This document shows, one piece after another, positions 23,058 to 33,429 of a stretch of 64,000 nt of DNA. A program made the translations under genes and the position numbers. This DNA comes from Tipula vernalis (Eukaryota; Arthropoda; Insecta; Diptera; Tipulidae). The notes under the pieces were generated by a model. That model made no database searches. It saw nothing but the letters and a program-made list of their open reading frames with translations, and was not told where the DNA came from. Position 1 is the first letter of the stretch. Every line of letters starts with the position of its first letter. The stretch covers positions 127,075,605 to 127,139,604 of the forward strand of contig OY282559.1 of the NCBI GenBank assembly GCA_958295665.1, written 5' to 3'.

Positions 23058-26000
23058 ATAAAAAAAGTAAAAAGTAAAAAGTAAAAAGTAAAAAGTAAAA
23101 AGTAAAAAGTAAAAAGTAAAAAGTAAAAAGTAAAAAGTAAAAAGTAAAAAGTAAAAAGTAAAAAGTAAAAAGTAAAAAGTAAAAAGTAAAAAGTAAAAAG
23201 TAAAAAGTAAAAAGTAAAAAGTAAAAAGTAAAAAGTAAAAAGTAAAAAGTAAAAAGTAAAAAGTAAAAAGTAAAAAGTAAAAAGTAAAAAGTAAAAAGTA
23301 AAAAGTAAAAAGTAAAAAGTAAAAAGTAAAAAGTAAAAAGTAAAAAGTAAAAAGTAAAAAGTAAAAAGTAAAAAGTAAAAAGTAAAAAGTAAAAAGTAAA
23401 AAGTAAAAAGTAAAAAGTAAAAAGTAAAAAGTAAAAAGTAAAAAGTAAAAAGTAAAAAGTAAAAAGTAAAAAGTAAAAAGTAAAAAGTAAAAAGTAAAAA
23501 GTAAAAAGTAAAAAGTAAAAAGTAAAAAGTAAAAAGTAAAAAGTAAAAAGTAAAAAGTAAAAAGTAAAAAGTAAAAAGTAAAAAGTAAAAAGTAAAAAGT
23601 AAAAAGTAAAAAGTAAAAAGTAAAAAGTAAAAAGTAAAAAGTAAAAAGTAAAAAGTAAAAAGTAAAAAGTAAAAAGTAAAAAGTAAAAAGTAAAAAGTAA
23701 AAAGTAAAAAGTAAAAAGTAAAAAGTAAAAAGTAAAAAGTAAAAAGTAAAAAGTAAAAAGTAAAAAGTAAAAAGTAAAAAGTAAAAAGTAAAAAGTAAAA
23801 AGTAAAAAGTAAAAAGTAAAAAGTAAAAAGTAAAAAGTAAAAAGTAAAAAGTAAAAAGTAAAAAGTAAAAAGTAAAAAGTAAAAAGTAAAAAGTAAAAAG
23901 TAAAAAGTAAAAAGTAAAAAGTAAAAAGTAAAAAGTAAAAAGTAAAAAGTAAAAAGTAAAAAGTAAAAAGTAAAAAGTAAAAAGTAAAAAGTAAAAAGTA
24001 AAAAGTAAAAAGTAAAAAGTAAAAAGTAAAAAGTAAAAAGTAAAAAGTAAAAAGTAAAAAGTAAAAAGTAAAAAGTAAAAAGTAAAAAGTAAAAAGTAAA
24101 AAGTAAAAAGTAAAAAGTAAAAAGTAAAAAGTAAAAAGTAAAAAGTAAAAAGTAAAACGTAAAAAGTAAAAAGTAAAAAGTAAAAAGTAAAAAGTAAAAA
24201 GTAAAAAGTAAAAAGTAAAAAGTAAAAAGTAAAAAGTAAAAAGTAAAAAGTAAAAAGTAAAAAGTAAAAAGTAAAAAGTAAAAAGTAAAAAGTAAAAAGT
24301 AAAAAGTAAAAAGTAAAAAGTAAAAAGTAAAAAGTAAAAAGTAAAAAGTAAAAAGTAAAAAGTAAAAAGTAAAAAGTAAAAAGTAAAAAGTAAAAAGTAA
24401 AAAGTAAAAAGTAAAAAGTAAAAAGTAAAAAGTAAAAAGTAAAAAGTAAAAAGTAAAAAGTAAAAAGTAAAAAGTAAAAAGTAAAAAGTAAAAAGTAAAA
24501 AGTAAAAAGTAAAAAGTAAAAAGTAAAAAGTAAAAAGTAAAAAGTAAAAAGTAAAAAGTAAAAAGTAAAAAGTAAAAAGTAAAAAGTAAAAAGTAAAAAG
24601 TAAAAAGTAAAAAGTAAAAAGTAAAAAGTAAAAAGTAAAAAGTAAAAAGTAAAAAGTAAAAAGTAAAAAGTAAAAAGTAAAAAGTAAAAAGTAAAAAGTA
24701 AAAAGTAAAAAGTAAAAAGTAAAAAGTAAAAAGTAAAAAGTAAAAAGTAAAAAGTAAAAAGTAAAAAGTAAAAAGTAAAAAGTAAAAAGTAAAATGTAAA
24801 AAGTAAAAACTAAAAAGTAAAAAGTAAAAAGTAAAAAGTAAAAAGTAAAAAGTAAAAAGTAAAAAGTAAAAAGTAAAAAGTAAAAAGTAAAAAGTAAAAA
24901 GTAAAAAGTAAAAAGTAAAAAGTAAAAAGTAAAAAGTAAAAAGTAAAAAGTAAAAAGTAAAAAGTAAAAAGTAAAAAGTAAAAAGTAAAAAGTAAAAAGT
25001 AAAAAGTAAAAAGTAAAAAGTAAAAAGTAAAAAGTAAAAAGTAAAAAGTAAAAAGTAAAAAGTAAAAAGTAAAAAGTAAAAAGTAAAAAGTAAAAAGTAA
25101 AAAGTAAAAAGTAAAAAGTAAAAAGTAAAAAGTAAAAAGTAAAAAGTAAAAAGTAAAAAGTAAAAAGTAAAAAGTAAAAAGTAAAAAGTAAAAAGTAAAA
25201 AGTAAAAGTAAAAAGTAAAAAGTAAAAAGTAAAAAGTAAAAAGTAAAAAGTAAAAAGTAAAAAGTAAAAAGTAAAAAGTAAAAAGTAAAAAGTAAAAAGT
25301 AAAAAGTAAAAAGTAAAAAGTAAAAAGTAAAAAGTAAAAAGTAAAAAGTAAAAAGTAAAAAGTAAAAAGTAAAAAGTAAAAAGTAAAAAGTAAAAAGTAA
25401 AAAGTAAAAAGTAAAAAGTAAAAAGTAAAAAGTAAAAAGTAAAAAGTAAAAAGTAAAAAGTAAAAAGTAAAAAGTAAAAAGTAAAAAGTAAAAAGTAAAA
25501 AGTAAAAAGTAAAAAGTAAAAAGTAAAAAGTAAAAAGTAAAAAGTAAAAAGTAAAAAGTAAAAAGTAAAAAGTAAAAAGTAAAAAGTAAAAAGTAAAAAG
25601 TAAAAAGTAAAAAGTAAAAAGTAAAAAGTAAAAAGTAAAAAGTAAAAAGTAAAAAGTAAAAAGTAAAAAGTAAAAAGTAAAAAGTAAAAAGTAAAAAGTA
25701 AAAAGTAAAAAGTAAAAAGTAAAAAGTAAAAAGTAAAAAGTAAAAAGTAAAAAGTAAAATGTAAAAAGTAAAAACTAAAAAGTAAAAAGTAAAAAGTAAA
25801 AAGTAAAAAGTAAAAAGTAAAAAGTAAAAAGTAAAAAGTAAAAAGTAAAAAGTAAAAAGTAAAAAGTAAAAAGTAAAAAGTAAAAAGTAAAAAGTAAAAA
25901 GTAAAAAGTAAAAAGTAAAAAGTAAAAAGTAAAAAGTAAAAAGTAAAAAGTAAAAAGTAAAAAGTAAAAAGTAAAAAGTAAAAAGTAAAAAGTAAAAAGT

Positions 26001-26770
26001 AAAAAGTAAAAAGTAAAAAGTAAAAAGTAAAAAGTAAAAAGTAAAAAGTAAAAAGTAAAAAGTAAAAAGTAAAAAGTAAAAAGTAAAAAGTAAAAAGTAA
26101 AAAGTAAAAAGTAAAAAGTAAAAAAGTAAAAAGTAAAAAGTAAAAAGTAAAAAGTAAAAAGTAAAAAGTAAAAAGTAAAAAGTAAAAAGTAAAAAGTAAA
26201 AAGTAAAAAGTAAAAAGTAAAAAGTAAAAAGTAAAAAGTAAAAAGTAAAAAGTAAAAAGTAAAAAGTAAAAAGTAAAAAGTAAAAAGTAAAAAGTAAAAA
26301 GTAAAAAGTAAAAAGTAAAAAGTAAAAAGTAAAAAGTAAAAAGTAAAAAGTAAAAAGTAAAAAGTAAAAAGTAAAAAGTAAAAAGTAAAAAGTAAAAAGT
26401 AAAAAGTAAAAAGTAAAAAGTAAAAAGTAAAAAGTAAAAAGTAAAAAGTAAAAAGTAAAAAGTAAAAAGTAAAAAGTAAAAAGTAAAAAGTAAAAAGTAA
26501 AAAGTAAAAAGTAAAAAGTAAAAAGTAAAAAGTAAAAAGTAAAAAGTAAAAAGTAAAAAGTAAAAAGTAAAAAGTAAAAAGTAAAAAGTAAAAAGTAAAA
26601 AGTAAAAAGTAAAAAGTAAAAAGTAAAAAGTAAAAAGTAAAAAGTAAAAAGTAAAAAGTAAAAAGTAAAAAGTGCAAAGTAAAAAGTAAAAAGTAAAAAG
26701 TAAAAAGTAAAAAGTAAAAAGTAAAAAGTAAAAAGTAAAAAGTAAAATGTAAAAAGTAAAAATTAAAAAG
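23058..26770. repeat. (GTAAAAA)n heptamer satellite array, ~3.7 kb
   Basis: About 530 head-to-tail copies of a 7-bp unit, GTAAAAA, with very few variants. Because 7 is not a multiple of 3 and the unit lacks stops on the minus strand, it creates a spurious 1.27-kb-codon open frame of FTFYFLL repeats. Single-base indels are at about 25205 (minus one A) and 26122 (plus one A). A recurring variant pair, AAAATGTAAAAAGTAAAAAC, occurs at about 24791-24810 and 25756-25775, with a near copy (final C replaced by T) at about 26744-26763. Isolated variants are at about 24158 and 26674. Confidence 0.97.
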
Positions 26771-26779
26771 ATTGTAGGT

Positions 26780-26885
26780 CGAAAACCACTTTCCTCGACG
26801 TTTTTAAAGTTCCTGAATCCGAAAAAGGTTCGTCCTCCTGTCTGAATGTCTATCTTTACCCACGGTATCTCGGACATAGCTTGAC
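26780..26885 (+). repeat. Dispersed repeat flanking the heptamer array, right copy
   Basis: Motifs TTTCCTCGACGTTTTTAAAG, CCTGAATCCGAAAAAGG, CTCCTGTCTGAATGTCTA, CGGTATCTCGGACATAGCTT parallel the left copy at 22795. The array therefore sits inside, or between two copies of, a dispersed repeat. Confidence 0.6.
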
Positions 26886-26941
26886 CATGGGAAAGCGGAG
26901 AGTTAAAAAGCTTTTGGAAGCTGTACGTCAGATGGATCTTC

Positions 26942-27395
26942 TTCTTCTTCTTCTTCCCCAGGCGCTACACCGCATGAAGTGATTTGGTTGCCTCAACGAT
27001 GTTATTGCAAATAGTTCGATCCACCGCAAAAGAACACCAGACAGGGTGATCGAGTGTCGACTTTATCAGATAATTTCTGATCTCGTGATTCATTCGTATT
27101 CCTATGATCTTTTCTGAATATTTTATGCTGTCAGTGTCGAAGACTCGCAACCAAAGGTAATAACAGTTCTTCGCTTTGTAAAAGTCCAGTTTTATTTTGC
27201 TCGACATAAGAGAAAACTTGAATATTTTGATATTGACGTAAAATGTTCGGTAGCCCGCTCCGTGATCAGTGATCCTAGGTATTTAAACTCATTCATCTTT
27301 CATAACGTGTATTTCCTGAAATTAAGTTGTTACGCGTCCGCCTTCTCGCGGATACTACGTATTTAGTCTTCGCTTCATTAATCTTATGGCCAATT
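26942..27395 (-). pseudogene. LINE reverse-transcriptase relic
   Basis: Minus-strand blocks: HKINEAKTKYVVSARRRT (about 27390-27340), then an FKYLGSLIT-like box (about 27300-27240), then ITFGCESSTLTA (about 27165-27120). These three occur in this order in the C-terminal half of many LINE reverse transcriptases. Stops and frameshifts separate them. On the plus strand a TTC run at 26938-26955 borders it, which could be the LINE's GAA-rich tail. Confidence 0.6.
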
Positions 27396-27419
27396 TTTGG
27401 GCTGTTAAATCCAATGGGA

Positions 27420-27680
27420 GGAAAACCTGGGTTGATAGCTGGGTTGATTTAACAGCTCAGCCAGTGATTTATCTGTCTGTTGAGTAAGGGATTGGCGAAT
27501 TATTTGTAGGTTAATTTGGGGTTATCCTTAAGGTTTTATTTGGAAATTGATTTGGGTGCTGAATTGGTAACTGAGTTGATGGTTGGGTTCTCTATTGATT
27601 TAGGGATTGTGTTTAGCATTGCGTTGAGATTGAGTTGGAGGATAGCCAAGAGGATTAGCTAGGGATTGATTTGGTAGTTT
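27420..27680. repeat. GTTGAG/GGTTGATTT-rich degenerate repeat
   Basis: Same composition as the repeat at 17528: GGTTGATTTAACAG, GAGTTGATGGTTGG, TTGAGATTGAGTTGG. No coding content. Confidence 0.5.
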
Positions 27681-27784
27681 CTGATAACCTCGTGAGATTT
27701 CAGGTTCTTACATTTCTAACAAGAGAGAAATGTTTGTTTCTCTTTTGTTTCCAACAAAAGATAAATATAATATTTATATTGAAT

Positions 27785-28091
27785 TGGACCCATTACGTTC
27801 AGATAATGGTGGTCAATGCATTAATAACAAGTTCGAAAAATGTATCAAAAATTATGATGTAATCAACCAGTTTACGAACAAAATAGAATGGCCGAACGCA
27901 TGAATCGTAAAATAGTCGAGCGTGCAAAGTGTATGCTTTTTGATGTTGACCTAGGAATTAGTGCACACAAATACACGATTTATTTAATAAACAAATCATT
28001 AGTAAATGAACGATGAAAATCTCATTTTCACAAATACACGATTTATTTAATAAACAAATCATTAGTAAATGAACGATGAAAATCTCATTTT
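27785..28091 (+). pseudogene. Copia-type integrase fragment with in-frame tandem duplication
   Basis: The first frame gives LRSDNGGQCINNKFEKCI, the catalytic Asp region of Ty1/copia integrases. A shifted frame then gives EQNRMAERMNRKIVERAKCM (catalytic Glu region) and an AHKYTIYLINKSLVNER stretch. A 63-bp segment is tandemly duplicated (27966-28028 and 28029-28091), exactly 21 codons. No LTRs or other pol domains are near. It is a dead fragment just upstream of the three-exon gene. Confidence 0.75.
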
Positions 28092-28492
28092 CTTTATCTT
28101 TATAAATAAGGAAAAGTCGAGTGGGCCCATGTTAGGGGAATTATAAATGATCCACTAGAACGGTATTGTTTTGGGGCAAAAAATTGATTCATTAAAAATG
28201 TTATTCCAAATTACCTGCCCAGAAATTCTGGGCACAAAATCTAAAATTTGCACATTTGCAAACAGGTTTCGAAATTTTTAGTTCGATTGTAATTTTTTGT
28301 TGTAGCTTGCCAACAATTTCGTTATATGTTACTTCATACTGTATGTATTTCAGCTACTCTCAGCTATGAAAGCAAAGAATTGAGAAAACCGCAAACATTT
28401 GAATTAATTCACGATCAAAACAAGACTATTAAAAATGTTTAGTCACTAAACAAATTTTGATCAACACAGAGGTTGTTTATACAAAAAACAGA

Positions 28493-30409
28493 ATGTCATC
28501 TACAGAAATTAGAAGCTACATGATCTATAATCCTGTGTATCGGCAGATAAGAAAGGTAAATGAATTTTAATTTTATTTGGCTTATTTTAACGCTTTTACT
28601 TATTCCACAGTATATAAAGCGAAACGGTTACCGAAATTATATCGTGAATACATGGAACATTTGTCTAGATAAGAGTAATGATCTCATTGATACGAAACTG
28701 ATTTGGGTGAAAGGCGATGATCAAAATTTTATCAATTTTATGGATGAATTGACCGAAATGTCGGATTGCTTTTATTTTTGGAGCAAGTCTCCCTCTATAT
28801 CGATAGAAGTGGATCGTTTTTCCCTCTTAAAAGTGAGTATCAATAAATGTACGAGCAGCAGTAGTTTAGACCTGCAATAATTGTTTAATTTTAGGAAATT
28901 ATTGGTACTAACAAACTTTGGTCTTATATCGAAAAAATTCAAACCATTAACAGACTATCACTGTTTCGGGTCGTAGTAAAAGTGATTACCTTTCATCCAC
29001 GAATATTGTCGGCAAAGGTATTAGCGTCATTCAGTCAAATTCGTTCTTATTATGACCATAAGCGCACTTTTTATATACATAAGGCTTATGGATGGTTGAC
29101 TCCATCGGGGCTCAGTCATTTTAAGCAAAAAATACGTTATCGATATACACACGTCGTGATATATTTACTTCTCGATTACTATCGTAAATGGCTACGTCGT
29201 CGAAATATTCGCGTTCTCAATTTATTCGATTTATGCTCTTTACGACTGGCCATGTTTGATCCGCGCTACTATCAATTTGATCAGTGTGAATTACCCGGAC
29301 TGATTCACACCGAGCTTCGTCATATAGTTGAGTGTGAAAAAAAATTAAATCCAAAGTATCAATTTGATACCATGAAATATTTTATCGAGCAAGGTATTGA
29401 ATCTGTACCACCTGTAGTGGCAGAATTTCTTATGATTTATGTCTCGGACTATACTGATTCTGTCCCAAACCCTTCAGATATAACAGAAATATCTTATTCG
29501 TATACAGTTTACGTAGGCGATTATATACGTCTATATGGCGATAAGTTGTACGAAGATGTTATAATAGATTTTATTAGAAAACGGCCATTCCTCGAGCTCT
29601 CCATCTTTGGCCATTCTCAAGCTATAACACGTCACTTTCTTGAAACAATTATACATTTTCAAAATGTTTTTACCGTGAGTGTTAACGTAAATTTTCCAAT
29701 GGCGGAGTACGAGCCAATCATTCCTGCTAATACACTAGAAATCGATAAACCGATTACAATCGTATTTGAGGGCGATAATGAAATTAATTATCTTGAAAAT
29801 TATATAGCATTGCTCAAGCCACATACAAGCAGCCGTGAAATCATTTTACACGTACAATGCATAGTACCAGACTACACAAATTTTAACGGTATAGTCGTGA
29901 ATAGAATAAATTTTTTTAAACAAGAAATCAACATGAGTAGTATTTTTGAACTGAGTCAAAATGAACAAACGATATCGACTCGGTATGTATGGGAGCAAGC
30001 CACTCTAGTGAAAAATGTCGAGGTATTGAAAATGTTACAACAATTTAAATTGGTCGAAGTAAGTATATTATATTCAACGATTAGATTTGTATACGTAAAT
30101 GTTTCGAAATTATACGAATCTACACAGAATTTGAACATCGTTCAGGATGAAAATACGTTGGAAACCATATTCAGATTTATTGAAGATATGTTTCAGACAC
30201 ATAATTGCACCACATTAGAATTTGGCAGTGATTTAATTCCATTCAATATCACCATACCTTATGTAACATTCAACAAATACATTTTCAGCATAAATGGTGA
30301 AGGTAATAAAATTGATATGTATAGTAAAAATTCGAAAAAAATTGTTGATTTGTTTGATATTATGTTTCAAACTAATGATTCCACCGAATCTTATGATTTT
30401 TACCAATAA
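28493..30409 (+). CDS. Unrecognised host gene, three exons, 599-residue protein
   Basis: Exons 28493-28555, 28611-28832 and 28895-30409 join in frame without stops. The introns are 55 and 62 bp with GTAAAT...CACAG and GTGAGT...TTTAG borders, all phase 0. The protein starts MSSTEIRSYMIYNPVYRQ. I recognise no family. It has no evident signal peptide or transmembrane helix, is rich in Ile, Tyr and Phe, and has a basic patch RKWLRRR near residues 192-198 followed by NLFDLCSLRLAMFDPRYYQF. The C-terminal half alternates short hydrophobic stretches loosely like an F-box/LRR protein, but no repeat consensus is clear. The start is the first ATG upstream of the splice-supported frame. AATAAA overlaps the stop codon (30405-30410). 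Length, clean splice sites and the long open third exon argue for a real, possibly fast-evolving gene. Confidence 0.75.
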
Positions 30410-31100
30410 ATTTACGCTAAAGAATCCAAAAAAAATTTTATTACAAATTTTCAATTCAACAAGAAAGAAATTGGATCAGAATGTGCCATCTGCTGAATAT
30501 CTGGTTCCACATCCCAACATTTTTTATTTATTTTTTTCAATATGCAAGAAAGCCCGAAATAGCTTTATGAAGGCCAAGCATGTTGCGGTTTTCTTACACA
30601 ATATAACATGGCTCTTTGAAAAACGAAAAACAAAAGCAGGAGTCACTTCTGGGTAAAAATTGACGAATTATCCGGAAATTACCGATTCCAAAACGCACTC
30701 TCATTAGAACACTATAAGTTCATTTAGAACCAGTTAGGAATTCAAATTAAAATGCAACTACATCTTCGCTGAGTGTACATAAACAGAGTCCCTTCGTTCA
30801 ATGAACATTTTCACACCTAGAGAAATACGTTAGCCATGAACTCTATGGTCGCATAAAAATTAGCATACAATCTATAATTTTTTAGGCCTAGCATTTGTAT
30901 TGCATTATCCCTAAAATGAGAACAAAATCTCCGGGTGGTCGTTACATGCTACAGATCTATTAATATCAGATTAAATTCAATTATTAATTTAACCAGAGGT
31001 TTCTCACCAACGCACCATACCAGGTTCGAGAGTTATAAAACTTAAAATAAGAAGAGCTGAAACCTTACGAGGTGATCAGAACTTTGGTCCAGAAAATTAC
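30410..31100. other. Intergenic sequence after the three-exon gene
   Basis: Nothing coding recognised. An ORF at 30294-30656 overlaps the gene end in another frame and looks like chance. Confidence 0.5.
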
Positions 31101-31109
31101 GTCCATACG

Positions 31110-31340
31110 TGAGCTTATCTTAGGTCAACTCAACAATACATGCACCCAACTCAAACTATCCAACCCAAAGCAACTCCCAACTCAACCCGAAACTCAACAT
31201 TCAACCCAATCTCTAAAATCAACACGGTCCGACCAATTCTTGCGTAAATGTACTCAATTCATTCCTAACTCAACCGCCAAACGACTTTCTTTGATGTACT
31301 CAACTCAACTCAGGCTCCCTAACTCAATCCTCAATTTAAG
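31110..31340. repeat. CAACTCAAC-rich degenerate repeat
   Basis: Many CAACTCAA/AACCCAA units; this is the reverse-strand form of the GTTGAGTT repeats at 17.5, 19.0 and 27.5 kb. Confidence 0.6.
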
Positions 31341-32813
31341 GCCCAAAAGAACTGCTCGAAAACCGAACTTAACGCCGACTCTTAAAAATACCACTTGTTA
31401 ATAACCACGTTGAGTACTGGTGAGTACTGGCATCCAGACAAAAAGACTTTAGTTAAGTAAGAAATCAGATTAAATTTCTGTTACTGATGGAGGAAATGGT
31501 TCAACTCTAGATCGACATCTTATCCTTGTTACATCCTCGACTATGCATATGGTACGTTGCCGGGTAAAAAATGAACTTTAGTACGGGTTAGGGCGTCATT
31601 AAAGAGGGTCTCGAACTCTTAGATAAACCCCCTTAGTCTTCTTTGCAAATAAAAAAAATCAGAAATATTCTAAACCTGGAATAGCCAGACTTCAATGCTA
31701 GCCTTAGCTAGCACTAGCTTCCAATTCCAAGAAATCCTTTGGCTGTTTTTGTTACCTAAAGTAAATGGTAAGTAAAAGAAAACCAAATTATCTTGCGCTC
31801 TCTTGACCGCTCCACTGTACCAGGGACAGAGGTAGAAGACTGCTTTGCAAGAATAGGGCAAATTGCATTTATGTCAGCCCGAATCTAGAATTGTCTAATT
31901 CAAACACCATCTAAATAAAGGCATTAGGAATTGGAAATAATAACAAATTTCTTGGAGACTCCTCCACTTTGATCTGCAATGAAATAAGACAAAGAGCCGC
32001 TAAATCATAAAATTCCACATCGAGATTTCAACCGATGCTGATGCCTAACATGTTAACCTATAGTCAACCAATAGTCATGCTCTGGCGGATTATTCAAATT
32101 AACAACTAACCCCATCGGGCGCCTTTCAAATCCGCCAAACAGAGTTCACGTCGGTCCAACCATTTGGAAGGTTTCGGTTTCACGAATCACCAGATGTTCA
32201 CCAATTTTCATAGCTTAAATGACTTCACGTGCTGAGTACCAGGGGTTAGAACATAATGGCCGGTAAAATCTGTCGAACTGCCTATAAACAATCCTTCCTG
32301 CACCGTGAATATAGATTTTGGTGGTTCTGTCAAAACAATTGGTGAAAAACGGCTCAATTCAATCCTGATGAATGGCCCAGCTGTTTAAACCTACCACGCA
32401 CACCAGATACGTCGAAGAAAAAAATGTCACCGTAATTTCGGGAATCTTAAAGAAGTCATTGACTTCCAATTGAATTAACATGATTTGAAAAGGCCATTTT
32501 AACGCCAAACAGCCGTTCTTTGGAAGGCCGGTATGTTGCTCCAGCTAGCATACTGTTAAATTCAGACTGCTCAACTATCAATTCCGATTTAACTTTGGTT
32601 TTAATCAAGCGGTAATATATCCAGCGTTAGTAAATATATTGAATTCTTTTTTCTCGGGAATCGGAAATATAAAAATTTACCAATACACTAGGTGAACATG
32701 AATGTCACTTTTATATCCAAATAATTCTAATTTAATTTAGAACATTTTATTTCTAATTGGTTGGAATTTGAGTTACAATTCACTTAGATTTCCCATTCTA
32801 TATACATAGAAAG
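31341..32813. other. Intergenic sequence, no recognised gene
   Basis: 32030-32600 is less AT-rich than its surroundings, which could mark an old degraded transposon, but no frame gave a recognisable protein. Confidence 0.4.
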
Positions 32814-32998
32814 TGTAATATACATAATATCGGCAATAATGGGTTAACAACATTGCACATTAATGTGTTATGTTTGTAATCCTATCGACATTTTTTATAT
32901 TTAAGATTTTTAAGAGTTACCTAAAAAATGTCAAAAAAGAAAAGCATGTTTTTTGTAACCTATCCAGTAAAGTGTATTTTATTATTAAATATACAACA
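32814..32998 (+). repeat. 5' LTR of gypsy A
   Basis: Begins TGTAAT and ends ACAACA; paired with 37285-37472. Confidence 0.9.
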
Positions 32999-33023
32999 AT
33001 AATTGGCGACGAGGAGAAAAGTG

Positions 33024-33239
33024 ATGGATCCAACCCAATTCAAAGAATTCCTTCCTGCACAAGCTTTACAGCAGCAAAAATTAATCCAGGCTATACTTAC
33101 AAAGAACGAAATACCTTCGGAACATATAAAAGATAAAAATAAAAAAGGAAAGGGCGGATCTAATTATTCGTTCGAAAATGCAATAAGGACAAAGTTGCTA
33201 CAATCAGGGAAATTGGAATTTAAAGAAAATGTTGATTAG
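33024..33239 (+). pseudogene. Gag N-terminal fragment of gypsy A
   Basis: MDPTQFKEFLPAQALQQQKL starts 10 bp after the primer-binding site and runs 71 codons before a stop. Capsid and zinc-knuckle regions are missing (only ~190 bp separate this from the protease), so gag was internally deleted. Confidence 0.7.
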
Positions 33240-33429
33240 CCTCTCGCGTTCGAAGCTTCCCAGATAGACAGGCAAGAAATGCCAAATCAAAAACCAGAAC
33301 AATCGAATTATTCCAGTGACGTGACAAATAGTCAATAACCAAGAAGTCGTTTCCAGCAGCGAAGCAATAATGCTCGTAGTTCCAGTTACAGAAATCAGTC
33401 AAGATTGAGAAGTTTGTATTACGACTCTA

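Noticed and set aside
23053..26877. A 1274-codon minus-strand ORF of FTFYFLL repeats
   Set aside because: It is the heptamer array read through; the unit lacks stops in that orientation. No initiation, splice or composition evidence supports a protein.
30294..30656. 120-codon ORF at the end of the three-exon gene
   Set aside because: Overlaps the gene's last exon in another frame, has no recognisable domain and an AT-biased chance composition.
31341..32813. Possible Bel/Pao or other LTR element from the less AT-rich patch
   Set aside because: No frame on either strand gave conserved RT, protease or integrase motifs.
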